Position numbers and translations under genes: made by a program
Source of the DNA: Arcuatula senhousia
Taxonomy: Eukaryota; Mollusca; Bivalvia; Mytilida; Mytilidae
NCBI GenBank assembly: GCA_963971305.1
Contig: OZ020306.1
Coordinates: forward strand, 68,483,022-68,547,021
Direction: 5' to 3'
Length of the DNA: 64,000 bases
Shown: positions 39,701 to 54,700 of the stretch, piece after piece
How positions within the stretch are numbered: position 1 is the stretch's first letter
Layout: each line of letters opens with the position of its first letter
Notes under the pieces: model-generated
The model's database searches: none
The model's input: the letters and a program-made list of their open reading frames with translations, nothing else
Told to the model about the DNA's origin: nothing

Positions 39701-42700
39701 TTTCTTGGATATTTGAAATTGGTAATTTTTGTTGTTACCTCTACTTTTGATTTGTCATGGACACATTTTTATACAAAATGAATCTTCCTTCCAAATATGC
39801 CATTTTTCTTAACATTGTAATGAGAATCAGCCTACTATTAGAGTCAATTATTTATAAAATCAACTGTCATAGGAAGTTCATGTCTTTCTGTACCCCGTTC
39901 TGTACCCACTAACAAAAATCCTTGAAACAATTTAGAACTTATGATTTTATTGCACACTGACTGTAAGTATCTTTAGTGTAAAATAATCAAAGAGAAATGA
40001 GTGTAAGAAACAGTGCATTGGAATGTTCCTTTCATTTGGTAATAACATGATATTTGAATGTACCATGATCGGCAAGTATAAATAGGTGTTTATAACAGTA
40101 GGAAATAGGAATGTTCCATTGCTTAGTATTAACATCAGGGGTAAATAAGTTAGTGTTAAAACAGTGATTTGGAATGTTCCATTTTTTCAGTAAAAATGAT
40201 AGATTAATAAGTGTTTATCACAATGATTTGGAATGTTCCATATTTAAGTAAAAATCAAAAATGAATAAGCGTTTATTACAATGATTTGTAATGTTCAATT
40301 GTTGAGTATCACGATTACTAAAGTGTTCATAACGATGAACAGGAACCTTTCGTTGTTGAGTAAAAATCAGGGGTAAATTGGGATGTTTCATTGATGAGAG
40401 AACATCAGGGGTGATTCATAACGGTAAATTGGAACGTTCCATTGCTCAGGAATTATACATAATTGTAAATTGGTATGTTCCCTTGCTGAGTAAATACCAG
40501 GGATGATTCATAAATTTTGAATGGAATGTTCCATTGCTGAGTAAACATCAGGCCCGGTGATTCATAATATTTAATTGGAAAGTTCCCTTGCTGAGTAAAC
40601 ATCAGAGGTGATTCATAATGGTAAATTGGAATGTTCCCTTGCTGAGTGAACACCACGGGTGATTCCTAATGGTAAATTTGAAAGTTCCCTTGCTGAGTGA
40701 ACACCAGGGGTGATTCATAATGGTAAATTGGTATGTTCCATTGCTGAGAAAACACCAGGAATGATTCATAAGGGTAAATCGGAATGATCCATTGCTCAGG
40801 GGTGATTCATAATGGTAAATTGGAATGCTCCCTTGCTGAGTTAACACGAGGGGTGATTCATAATGGTAAATTGGAATGTTCCCTTGCTGAGTAAACACCA
40901 GGGATGATTCATAATGGTAAATTGGAATGTTCCCTTGCTGAGTAAACACCAAGGGTGATTCATAATGGTAAATTGGAATGTTCCATTGCTAGGGGGTGAT
41001 TCATAATGGTAAATTGGAATGTGCCCTTGCTGAGTAAACACCAGGGGTGATTCATAACGGTAAATTGGAATGTTCCATTGCTCAGGAGTGATTCATAATG
41101 GTAAATTGGAATGTTCCCTTGCCGAGTATTCATAATGGTAAATTGGAATGTTCCCTTGCTGAGTAAACACCAGGGGTGATTCATAACGGTAAATTGGCAT
41201 GTTCCATTGCTCAGTGGTGATTCATAACGGTAAATTGGAATGTTCTCTTGCTGAGTGAACACGAGGGGTGATTCATAACGGTAAATTGGAATGATCCATT
41301 GCTAGGGAGTGATCCATAATGGTAAATTGGAATGTTCCCTTGCTGAGTAAACACATGGGGTGATTCATAATGGTAAATTGGAATGTTCCCTTGCTGAGTA
41401 AACATCAGGGTGATTCATAATGGTTAACCGGAATGTTCCCTTGCTGAGTAAACACCTCGGGCGATTCATAACAGTTGATTGGAATGTTCCATTGCTCAGG
41501 GGTGATTCATAACGGTAAATTGGAATGTTCCCTTGCTGAGTGAACACCAAGGGTGATTCATAATGGTAAATTGGAACGTTCCCTTGCTGAGTAAACACCA
41601 GGGGTGATTCATATTGGTAAATTGGAATGTTTCCTTGCTGAGTAAACACCAGGGGTGATTCATAACGGTAAATTGGAATGTTCCATTGCTAGGGGGTGAT
41701 TCATAATGGTAAATTGGAATGTTCCCTTGCTGAGTTCACATAAGGGTGATTCATAATGGTAAACTGGAATGTTCCCTTGTTGAGTAAACACCAGGGGTGA
41801 TTCATAACGGTAAATTGGAATGTTCCATTGCTCAGGGGTGATTCATAACGGTAAATTGGAATGTTCTCTTGCTGAGTGAACACCAGGGGTGATTCATATT
41901 GGAAGATTGGAATGTTCCCTTGCTGAGTAAACACCAGGGGTGATTCATAACGGTAAATTGGAATGCTCAATTGCTCAGGAGTGATTCAATAATGGTAAAT
42001 TGAAATGTTCCCTTGCCAATGAAACATAAGGGTGATTCATAATGGTAAACTGGAATGTTCCCTTGCTGAGTAAACACCAGGGGTGATTCATAACGGTAAA
42101 TTGGAATGTTCCATTGTTCAGGGGTGATTCATAACGGTAAATTTGAATGTTCTCTTGCTGAGTGAACAACAGGGGTGATTCATATTGGTAGAATGGAATG
42201 TTCCCTTGCCGAGTAAACACCAGGGGTGATTCATAACGGTAAATTGGAATGATCCATTGCTAAGGGGTGATTCATAATGGTAAATTGGAATGTTCCCTTG
42301 CTGAGTAAACACGAGGGGTGATTTATAATGGTAAATTGGAAAGTTCCCTTGCTGAGTAAACATCAGGGAGATTCATAATGGTAAACTGGAATGTTCCCTT
42401 GCTGAGTAAACACCAAGGGTGATTCATAAGGGTTAATTGAAATGTTCCATTGCTCAGGGGTGATTCATAACGGTAAATTTGAATGTTCTCTTGCTGAGTG
42501 AACACCAAGGGTGATTCATAATGGTAAATTGGAACGTTCCCTTGCTGAGTTAACATCAGGGGTTAAATGGAATGTTCCATTTCTGAGGAAAGATCAGGGA
42601 TGATTTATAATCGTATATTGGAATATTCCATTGCTGAGTAATAATCAAAAGTAAATAAGTGTTCTATGGATTGTTCTTTTGTTGAGCAAAAACCAGGCAG

Positions 42701-45700
42701 GATATAAAACAGTAAATTGGAACTTTCCAATGCCGAGTTAACAGTTTTCATATCAGCAAATTGAAATGTTCCATTCAGTAAACATCAGGGTTGATCACGT
42801 TTTCATAACAATATATTGGGATGTTCTATTGTTGAGCATCGGGGTGAATAAATGGTCAAAGTTGTGAACTGTGTTGTTCCATTGATGAGTAAAACTCAGA
42901 GATGAATAATTGTTTTTAACCATATAATGAAGACAAGTGTTTCATTTCTGAATAAAAACCAGAGATAAATAATTGTTTATACATGTTACGCCGTCTTGTA
43001 ACAGTAAAACAAACAAGTCCATTGTTGAGTAAAAAATCAAAGGTAAATATGTACAACATTGAAATGTTTGTTTGTAACATTAAAACATGCGTTAATTAAC
43101 TTACGGGTTGTTGTAAGACCAGAGAACACCCAACATTGTCCATATTGCACCGGCTTCTTCTTTTCCATGAACTCCTTCACAATGGCTACACTTCCGGTCC
43201 AAGATGTTGGCTTGGTTGAATTTTCTGGATAATCGGCAGTCCACCGTCCTTCTAGCATACCGTCGTTGTCTAAGCTATTCACCTTTGTAATAAGATAAAT
43301 TATAAAATGAGATATTGCAATATTCATGATATTTAAATCGTAGCAATGTCTGAAATAACCAATTTTGATTTAGCTGGAAAGATTAGTGTCAGAAACTGTG
43401 TTATTTCGTTGGATATTTTGTTTTAACTTTGTTTGTCTTTTAACATCGTGTAGCACTAGAAGCATGTAAATAAAGGAAATAACAAAATTCAAAAGGTTAT
43501 ATAAGTAATGGCAACACTGTTGACAATGCCTAACTTCACCAGCATTTCTTAAGTCTTTTTGACAATTTTACATTCGTCAAATATCATTGCCAAATATTTA
43601 TTGTTTGTTAACTAGACTTGCATATGATATGTTAAGGAAAAACAACAAAATCGTGCTATTACATATCTAAACTTCGTCTAAGTCTTTTATTTCGATTTAT
43701 AGGGAAAATAAGCTTACAAAAGCAGAGATAGTCCTGACTATTGATACAGGGTTGTTCCGAGCTTCTGATGCCAGCTCTGCTTTATCGAGGAGAAAGAATA
43801 CTGCTTCCAGTACTGGTTCATCGAACTGTAGAAAAGATGATCATGGGTTTGCATCAGATATGTGACAGTTTCAACTAATCCTTCAAAGGTTTCCAAAATA
43901 CACGTAGGTATTAAAGTACCCAGAAGAACGTTAAAATACTAGAATACTAGAAACCCAAAGAGCTTCAAACAAATAAACGTGAGCCACAGCACACTAATAT
44001 CCATTTACTCTATCAAAATCAACTAGATCGAATATTAAAATTCAAGGTGCACATCTACATTACTCCACAAAAATGGTGTGAAAGTTTCATGAAAATACAT
44101 CCAGTAATTTTATGAGAAGTAAAATTGTTATGACATTATGGACAAAGTGACTTAAATCCCTTTACTTTTCAAGCGAGGGTATGAAACGTGTTTGCTTGAA
44201 AAGTAAAGGTTATTATTGAGACAATTTTTACCTGTCCAAAGTTCCAGGGTCGGCCATAATTTCTCCATTTACTTCCAACCCAAATATTTCCAGAATCATT
44301 CATAACATACTCCTCTCTAAATTCCTCTTTTTCCATGTAAACGGAATCGTCTATAAGAAGAAATCAAATGATTTGTTATTGTAAAGAGGACTTATTTTAT
44401 ATATTGAAAAGAGAAAAGATGTCCGTACACCAAGTTTAAAAAGTTACAAAAAGACAAAATATATTACACAAAGAACATCACACGCAATAACACAACACAA
44501 AAATAGGGCATGTAATGGGACATTAAATGATACCCTGACACGTTATAATTTCAAAAGTTCATAAAATTTGATTTCAAAGTGGCCTATCTCAAAAACTGTT
44601 TTTGGGATCATGCTGGAAATTGAACTTGGCCTGTATTTTATTGTACTCAATAGCTGTACAAAATATCATTTGAATCCCATGACCCGTTTTCAAGTTATTG
44701 GTCGAAAACTCAAAATTTCATGAAATTTGATTTTTCAAAGTGGCCTATCTCAAAAACTGTTTTTTGGATCATGCTGCAAATCGAACTTGACCTGTATTTA
44801 TTGTACTAAACAGCTGTGCAAAATATCATTCAAATCCTTTGACGCGTTTTCAAGTTATTGGTCGGAAACTCAAAATTTCTAAATATGATTTTTCAACGCG
44901 GCCTATCTCAAAAACTGTTTTTTGGATCATGCTGCAAATCGAACTTGACCTGTATTTTATTGTACTAAACAGCTGTGCAAAATATCATTCAAATCCTTTG
45001 ACGCGTTTTCAAGTTATTGGTCGGAAACTCAAAATTTCATGAAATTTGATTTTTCAAAGTGGCCTATCTCAAAAACTGTTTTTGGATCATGCTGGAAATC
45101 GAACTTGACCTGTATTTTATTGTACTAAATAGCTGAGCAAAATATCATTCAAGTCCTTTGACGCGTTTTCAAGTTATTGGTCGGAAACCTTCGGGTGACG
45201 GACAGACAGACGTACCGACGGACGGACGGACAGACACCGAAAAAAACTGAGAGTATAACATAATACCCTGCCACTTCGTGTGGCGGGGTTAAAAAAATAC
45301 TTATGTGACAAAGACCAATAACGCTTAACTAAATTCGTGAGTAGAGTGAACTAAGATGCCGAAGTTGTGTAAGTTCTTTCTGCTTGTTGCAATACATGTA
45401 AACCAATAGCGTTGTCAGTGATAACCGAATCAGAAATCTTGTTAAGAAAAAACCCCCGCACATAATTGAAAAGGGGTAAGCAAACATAAATAATAAAAAC
45501 TAATATTCAAAGATAGACTTCTTTGTTTTCTTATAAAAATGCTTTATAATTTACCTTTACACCAAGGATTGAAAACAATAATAACATCCGCATCATACTT
45601 CTGGCGGGAAAAGTTTTTGTCGTCTTTGAGTCTCGTTTCGATATAGATGACGTAATGTCCAATGGCAGTGTCTGATGGCGAGGTAATGGTACAGCTGAGG

Positions 45701-48700
45701 GTCTTGTCGTTTTTCTTTTCGGTCACTGCAGACCAACATTGGCCAACATCTGTGGTAGGATCTGAATTCTTTAAACCAAGAGGTAAACGAATCACTGTTC
45801 CCTTACTTTCTTTCGGCCTATTGCCTGCACAAAGGTAGAAGACAGTTCATTACACCTGTAACGGCTAGGTTGAGCTTTTAAACAATTCCTTTTTAAAATA
45901 GGATTATGAATTAAGAGAACGACCCTATGGAAGATTCGATGTTCAGCTTAAAACTTTTTTCAAAACCAAACACAAACAGATGAAGTTTTCTCAACTTAGA
46001 GTGAATTTTACAGCGAAATGAAATACAACCACAGAAATAAATGCCAAAATAAAAACATTAAGGGGTTGCATAAAAAGTTCTAATTACATTCCTACCAAAG
46101 ACAAATATTAGAGATATTTGGTCGTTCTCAGCATCAGCATCTCGATCCAACTCGAGATTAATTTTGAACTCTTGACCTCGTCTTACAATCAGATCTTCTT
46201 GGTCATAGTCGTTTTCGGTTCAGTAAGGTAAGTGTATCTATCTTCTCTACCGATAACGCCTTTTCAGCTGAAAAAAGAAGAAACCAGTTCTCAGAGTAAA
46301 CCAGACCGCAGGCAGGTAACTTACAAAACTAATTATATAGAGACGTGCAACTTTATTTTTTTTTCTAAATCATAAAGCGGAACTCAAACAGCTACATACG
46401 AGTTCTACAAAGATTGGGTATTTTAACCACTTGACCAACCCGCAAATAACTCAATGTCGCAACTGAAAAAATCAACAACGTAAAACATCCAGATTTGGAT
46501 AAAGTACAAATTTAACCAGTCTGATTGAAATACAGACCTTCAATGTCGCTCCCCCTTTTTTTTGCATTTCAGTCTGATTGAAATACAGATCTCCAATGTC
46601 GCTCCCCCTTTTTTGCATTTCAGTCTGATTGAAATACAGACCTTCAATGTTGCTTTTCCGCTTCAACGAGCGGACAAGCAAAAAAAAAGGGGGGGGCATT
46701 GAAGGTCTGTATTTTCAATCAGACTGAAATTCAACAATTTTTCATATTATCAAGACCCGTGAAACACCCAAACGAGGAACAAATAAGATTGTAACCCGGG
46801 TTCACTTTTTATAGAAACTACCCTACAGAAAAAAATAACTCCATAAACTGAACTTTCTTTTCCAACTTAAAACACAGAATGACTTCTTGAATTGTTTATC
46901 CATGAATAAAATATATAGGTTAAACTATCGACGTTGAATCAACGTTGATGATTAAAACGTTACATTTCAACACGTTGATTCCACGTTGAAATAAAGTTGA
47001 CAGATTCAACGTTTATATAGGTTTAACGCCCGACGTTGAATCAACGTTGATGCTTAAAACATACCATTTTAACACATTGAATCCACGTTGAAATCAGGTT
47101 GCAAGTTTCAACGTTGAGAATAGGTTAAATTATCGACGTTGAAACAATGTCGACAATTTCAACGTCGCGCATACAATGACGAATACACGTTGCAATTTGC
47201 TTTGTAGCTAACCCTTTTAACGCATTCCATTTGATGTAGAGAACAACTATTTTCTAATTCTTTTATATTCAGGAAGCACAATCCCGAATGAGACTATCAG
47301 AGAAAAAAGCACCACATACATACACATTTTTTTAAATAATGTGAACTTTATAGAGATGATTGGCGTTCGAAAAGAAGTAAGAAGGGGGCAAAGCAAAGAT
47401 GAAAAATCAGCTTAAACTATATGCAAGCTGTTTTCCATTGCGATTTTTTTTTCCTAGTTGTTGTTTGTTTTTAGTTGTTGAGTTCATTTTTTCCTGTATG
47501 TTGTTTGCCTTGCCCATACATGTTAAGGTACATTTCTTGACTTATCTAATTTATGCTTAATTCGATTTCGAGCATCCTTTGATATCCTTGCTTCTTGAAA
47601 ATCCGCGGGGGTATATAGTGATAGGAGTGTCCGTCCGTGTGTCCGTCGGTCCTTCAGTTACATCTCGGGGTACCAATTCTTTATCATCAACACTTCCTAA
47701 ACCCCTTGAACAATTTTCATGAAACTCTTATCTTTGTGACATAATGTAGATGTGCACCTTCTACGTATTCAAAAATTTGATCCGTATTATTTTGGCTTCC
47801 CATAGCAAAACATGGACCTGTCTGTGTGACTTAAAAGGGTACCCATTTCTTATCTGCAACTCCTCCTAAACCCCTGAATGGATTTCTTTAATAAACTTTT
47901 GCTGTGACATATTGTCAATTTGCCATGACTTTTTTATAATATTAAATGTCTTCCGTTTTAGGGGCAGGGTTATTCATTAGCGAGCTGTTGCTCACAATTT
48001 TTTTTTTCTTGTTTATTTTAGACTGGTCATATATTAATAGCGCAGAACTTTGCGGTCTGAGCAACTGTGGATATAATATGATATTAACTAATCGATGTGT
48101 GTGTGTTCTATGTACGTTGTTCTTCTCTGGTTTGTTTAGACCAAATTGATGGAATTTTATACTATGAAAAAGAAATTCGTTATCTTTTTTCCTTTTCCTT
48201 AAAGCTTAATAGGAATCCCTGTCAACTTGCCATTTTATTGGGATTTGGCTAATGTAAAAAGGACAGATATAGGAATATCTGGCACTTTAAATTCCTCTCA
48301 AGTTAAATAAAACATTCGAAAACACCATGTTGCGTTTTTGTTTTTGTTTTGTTTTTTATAAAAGGACTAGCTGTTCTGCCCTTTTATTTCAGTTTGACAA
48401 TACCCCCTCCCCCCATTTTTATATTTGGAACTTTGCTGCTATATCCGAAAATGATCAATCAGTCCCCCCTTTTTATGTTTTTTAACTTTCTATATGCAAA
48501 TAAATATTTGTGTCCTGTCTGGACCCCCCCCCCCCCCCCGTCGTTGAATATTGAACAGATTTACTGTTTATAGAGGTTAATATTTTCGAATCCCCCTTTT
48601 TGTCATCGCGTAACATTCGGATCCCCCCTTTAAGTTTCATAGATGACTAGAGTCGATAATATATAATTATATGCAAATACAAAAAAAAACTCCGAATTAA

Positions 48701-51700
48701 GTACATTTCATTAATTATTATCATTTCAAATAATTATTATATATATGGAATAAAAAAACTTGCAATTTTAATGGGTTTTATTTGGAAACCACGTGACTTT
48801 CTGTTTCACATTCCACAATCGCACACGCGTATTCATAGAATACTCGTGCATTTCCCGCGCGTCCAGAACAAAGAAAATCAGACATCAACGCCTCAGAATT
48901 TCAATCACAAATTTCAGTGTGAAATCAAGTAAGGAAGGTAAGATATCTTCACAATTTTACATCATTATATTTATAATTTATTTATTTGATATGTGTTTGA
49001 GACGGAAAATGTTTTAAGATGCATACGGCGAGGCCCTACATCATAGCATAGACCTGTATATTAAACAGGTCTATGATCATAGTTTGGTGTGTTTTGACTG
49101 AATTATGCATACATGTTTTTGTTGTTTCGTGCCTTTATGTGGTCTTTTCTCGTCGACCTGAATAATCAATTTTGCCTCGTTGGACCTACTGTTATAATAT
49201 CTGTTTGTAATTGGGCCTTAACCATGTACATTATGTGTTTGTGCCAATAAATTTGATTTGATTTGGTGACCCCCTCCTTTCTTAAAAGTAATAATGACCA
49301 TTCTTGAAAGTGTTGGCCAAACCAGGGATGTCCAAAAAGTCAGTTTTATTTAATCCCTGGCCAAACTTGGCTACATCAGGGCTGAGATAATCAGGGATGT
49401 CCAAAATCAGTTTTATTTAATCCCTGGCTACATGTAAAGATCAAGTAACCAAAACAATTCTTCAGATTCTACGCAATGAAAAGACAACATTAAAAAACAT
49501 ACTGTAACCAAATAAACTGGAAAAGTGTATATAAATGTATACCAAAATAGATGTACATGTATTATTCACCGGTATTATTGATATACAGGTCAATGATACG
49601 TACGTTGACCATTTTTTCAATTCAAAGATTACAATTTACTGAAACCAAGAATGAGCAGGAATGACATAAACTTGACTACACTCCTACAAAATACCACATA
49701 TCCAAGCCCCTCCTTTACTGGGGAAAAATTTTGTGTGACATATAAAAGAATTTTTGAAGCATGAACAAAGTGGACCCCCTCAGCCTGTCAGTGCCCCCCC
49801 CCCTTTTGGAAATATCTGCATCTATCACTATAGAGAACATAATATCTTCATTGTACATGTATATATATACCCTTCATATACATTACATTCACGCACCTAC
49901 ACATAGCTTGACTTTGGGATTTTATAGAACTAAATGTACATGTAGGTCCATGTACATGTTGATGCATATCAATTAAATATAATATGTTTGTATGTCAGAT
50001 GAGCTTCGTTCCTTTGGATTTGGAAAGGTAATCATTTGCCTTTGACCATTTCTTCAGCTGAGAAGTGAACTTGACTGCATTCTAGAAACATCACATTTAT
50101 AAATCAAATAGCAAACCGTTTTACATGTGTACAAACTGTAACATGCATGTCTTAATGCAGTTACAAATTTAAGAAAAATGACAAACAATGTTACACATGA
50201 TACACTTAACTTCATTCCTACAAGATATTTCATATCCCAGCCCTTCCCTCATTTTTTTGGAAAAAAAATCATTTTGGTTGGATATTTATAGAATAATTAA
50301 AGCAACCAAATTAGTTGACCCCCCTAGCCTGTCAGTGGGCCCCTTTTTGAAATTACTGTATGTCACTTTAGAGTGCATATCGTCATTGTACATCAGACAT
50401 GTGGGACACATATAACAAGTACATGTATAAATACTTTATAAATAAAGTTTTCATCTGCACCATCAAAATTTTACACTTACATGTATAGCTTCAAGCTTAA
50501 GTTCATTGTGGGATTTTCTGAACTACATGTACACGTACATGTAAATATAAATTAAATCTATCATATATATGTAATTATGTCAAAGAGCTTCGTTCCTTTG
50601 GATTTGGAAAGGTAATTATTTGCCTTTGACCATTTCTTCAGCTGTGAAGTGAACTTGACTGCATTAAAAATCAACAGTTATTTTTAAACCACTTCAGTCC
50701 CCCACATCATATATCCCCTATTTTATCCACATGTACAATGTACATGTAACATGTTCTACATCATGTTCAGGTAACATTGTTTTTTCTTGAATTTGATCTT
50801 GCCTTCATATGCATTTAACTGTCTTACAACCTATTGTACAATGTATGCACATTCCCAGCACTTGTTTGTCCATCTATCAACAATTTCTTGATGTTACAGC
50901 CAGGTAAAACACTCATGAACTAGCTGTCTTGAAATAGATTGATTCTTAAATTTAATACAGTTTCTGTCCATACATGTATGTAAATTTCAAGTACATTGTA
51001 AATCAATGCATTGAATTATTTTCATAAACCAGGATTTTTTGTTGACAGGGCCTTCTCTGACTTTGTAAAATCTTAGTTGTCCCCACCGCAGCAGTAACTG
51101 ATAATGTGTTGGATGTGTTTTTGTGCAACTTATTGGTATGCAGCTTCAAGAAGGGTGTCATTTTATGCGATATGTTTTTTAGGATAAAAAAAATCATATA
51201 CATGTACATATATTATATGGGTGGCTCAACAAGGTGGCTCCCGCAGGGTTAAAAACGACCTGCGACCTGAGGGCTTTTAAGGGCGACTTCTGACCTACAT
51301 GTACACTCCATAAAATCGACCTATGCCAAAAAACGACCTGCGATCTCCGCCAAAATATGCCTTTTAAAAGCGACCTTGTGACCTCAGACCCCTTTTAAAA
51401 GCGACCTTGCGACCTGAGGGGGGCACCCTGCGGGGGCCCCAACAAACCAACCTAGAATTTTTTAACTTAAGGGTTGAATATTTTTATTAAAATGTACCCT
51501 ACGGATTCTTTTGTAATTAAGCAGCTTCAGGTACAAATGTACAATGTACATGTACATATAATCACATATATGTATGGTGGGATGGTTTCAAAATTACAAA
51601 TACCAAAACGCGGGTATAAAGTCTTTTACTATTGTACAACCATTTTATTCTGATTGGAGGCCTGACAGTTTTGGTGGTTATACTAATTACATGTACAATG

Positions 51701-54700
51701 TATGTGTGATATCATTGATCATGTTGATTCCGATGTATTTTTCTCTTTTACCGGACATGTCCTGTAATCATGTATATTGCAATGGAAAAAGTCAAAATAT
51801 TTTACTGGACCAAGTGAATTTTTTTCCACATTTGTCCAGTGTCCAGCAGATATTTGTAATGACTGTTATATGATGATAATACATGTACCTGTTGAAACAG
51901 TTTGGGAGGTACAATGTATATAGGTATCACCCTGTCTGTCTGTCCGTCTGTCCTCATACCTTGTAAGCGCAACTCATGATGGACATCCTAAACTGCTCGA
52001 CACATTTTTATGAAATTATGCACAAAGGAAGTAAATCATAGGAAGATGTGCCTAATAAAGAAATTTTGTCACTTTGAGATATATATCAGGGATATAATTG
52101 GCTTTGAAAGAAATTACATATATACATGTAACAGAAGGATTACAACAGCCCATTGTTAAAAAGATCTAAAGATTGACTAATACATATAAATATTTCTTGT
52201 TTGAAATAAACAATGTAAAAAATTAAATAGCAATTAATACATTTACAAGTGTTTCGGCATCATGCTGCGCTCGGCATAGCTTTTTATTTTCATATATATC
52301 ATATTAGCTTTTTAGAAATGCATTTTTGTCCCCCCTCCCCCGTCTTGCAACTAAACATCTACTTCCTGTTTAACAAGCAGGCTTAGATATTTAGATTTTT
52401 CACACTCAGCGGGCCATGGACCTATAATCTGTTCTTCCATATACATTGTATTTAAAGTACATGTACATGAATGTGTAAGTAAAATGTAAATTTGGACATC
52501 TATATATACGTACATTTTCACCAAATATTTTGTTATGTTTATATGATCTCAATTTTTACATTTTAGGATTTCAAAGAAGGGTTCTACAAGTACAACCAAG
52601 AGACCTACTCAGAACTCTTATCAATAACTGCCAACAAACTAGTAATTATGGAAGAGTTCCAATTGAATATGATGGGAGAGCTAAGCGAGTTCAACAATAC
52701 TTTAGAGTATGAGAATGTTCTAAACAAAATTATAGGTGAGTTTAAGTGTGTTTTTATAACACATGGTTGACTTTAATTTGATGCAAATATTTCATCTTTA
52801 AGCCACATTTTCATGGAGTTTTGTTGCAAGTTTTTCTAGTTATTGTAACGTGTGAACTAAAAACTTTTCCTTGCAGTTACTTAATCAAAAGAATCGTATG
52901 CAGTAAATGTAAAATTCAATTGAAAAAATACTTAAATGTACACAGATTATTATCTCATTATCGTCTAGATTATTATTGTATCATTTATTATATACATGTA
53001 TATAATGTTGATTTCAGAAAAGTATTATAAAGAAAATTGGTGGTTGGACAAAAGGGGGGTCACATAAAGAATGTGATGAAAGGGTAAGTGTTACTGGTAA
53101 TTTTCTACAAATTTTACTCATTGTACATAATGGTAATAAATAAAAAAATATACATGTAAAAAATGTATGTGGTCATGATTTCCTACATATCCATAGTCTT
53201 GTCTATGTATACAGACATTTCACAAACAACTCGAGGTTCAAAGAAATAGATTGAATAAATATCTATATCCAATATATACATGTATTGTACTAGGGTCTAA
53301 AGAAAACCAGAAAAATCTTACTAAACTGTCAGAAAGCTGACGTGCCATATTAACATCCAAATTTCTGTAGCCTATAGCTCCTTACATTTGCTCTCGCTTT
53401 CAACTTTTGACTCATATATTTGTTAATATTATTAGAAAATTAGATAATGCATACATTTATAGTGAAAACCTGCATGATTTTTTTTTTTTTGATCATAATC
53501 ATTGTCTTATGTTCATTATTTTACTATCATGGTAATCAGTAAATCATTGACCTTGTTTAATTTTATGTGTGAAAGTGTTGTACACATATGCACCCTCCCG
53601 GAAAGATTCTTTCAGTGTTACACCTAATGGCCGACTATTGTTATTAAGTCCCCGACCACAAAGTGTCGGAGGACTTACTGTTTTTGCTCAGTATTTCAAT
53701 TTGTTTATAGATCTAAAGTTTGTCCGACACATCTTGGAAAAACTTTGTTATATTCTGCTAAAATTCTTATCTGATATTGTGACACCTAATTTAGCTTGCT
53801 GTACTACATGTACTATTATAAAATTAAAAGATTAAACACAAACAATATAATTATACTTTGATTTATTTTGATTTGTAATTTAGTTACAAAAAAATGTAGC
53901 TCAAGTCCATCGATGGACCTTAGTCTATGTACCTTACAGATTTCTCAAGTACTGTGAATAATCTTAAATTCAAAGAATTTGCTTTTCGCAAGTTCATTAT
54001 TTGAAATCAATAAAAATTTCTTATTTCTTCAAATTCCTGGTTTTGTCATCTCCTGGACCCCCATAAAAAATAAGACTTTATCTTTATATCAATATTAGAT
54101 TGGGATACAAAAATGTTGTATTTATTGTGTGAGCAGCAAGGCAGTGGTGTTAAGGGACCAACCATTTAACTTGCAGGGAGGGGGGGCTTGGTTTTTTCCT
54201 AAACAAATATTCTGAAAATGATTTTTGATGAAAAAAATATTTTGGCGGCTGAGGGTAAGAAAAAAAATATTCTGAAGAAGGATTTCTGCTATAAAAAATA
54301 ATGCTGATAATGAAAAAAATATTCTGTCGCGACGCCTTCGAAAAATAAATATTTTACCTTATAAAAAAAAATTCTGATCAAAACAAAAAACCAAGCCCCC
54401 CCCCTTCAAGTTAAATGGTTTGTCCCTAATGTCATTGGCTTTGGAATTAAAAAAATTAAAGTTTTTATTGTATAATTGGTGCGACATGTAAAGTTTTTTT
54501 TTGCAGATGTTTGAATAAGGAGTTAATATGTTACTAAGGAGCCAAGATGAACGTCAAAGAAAAAACAACAAAATTTGATTTGCAACAACTACCCTTTGCA
54601 AGACAATAAAAAGGTAAATATAAGTAATGAAATGTGACCATGTGCTTTTGAGTATCGCAATCTTAAAAAATATCTTTGTCAGACATAGGTCGTCAAAATG

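Noticed and set aside
40453..42556. Chain of - strand open frames (64-116 codons) as separate genes
   Set aside because: They are frames of the 51/41-bp minisatellite, break at every 41-bp unit, and lack promoter or splice evidence.
39960..42960. CRISPR array
   Set aside because: Repeats are contiguous variants with no unique spacers, and the genome is eukaryotic.
52530..52712. Alternative frame with [13 protein letters not shown] as a conserved protein
   Set aside because: Overlaps exon 2 of the antisense transcript in another frame and stops before the donor. No family recognised and no way to choose it over the spliced frame.
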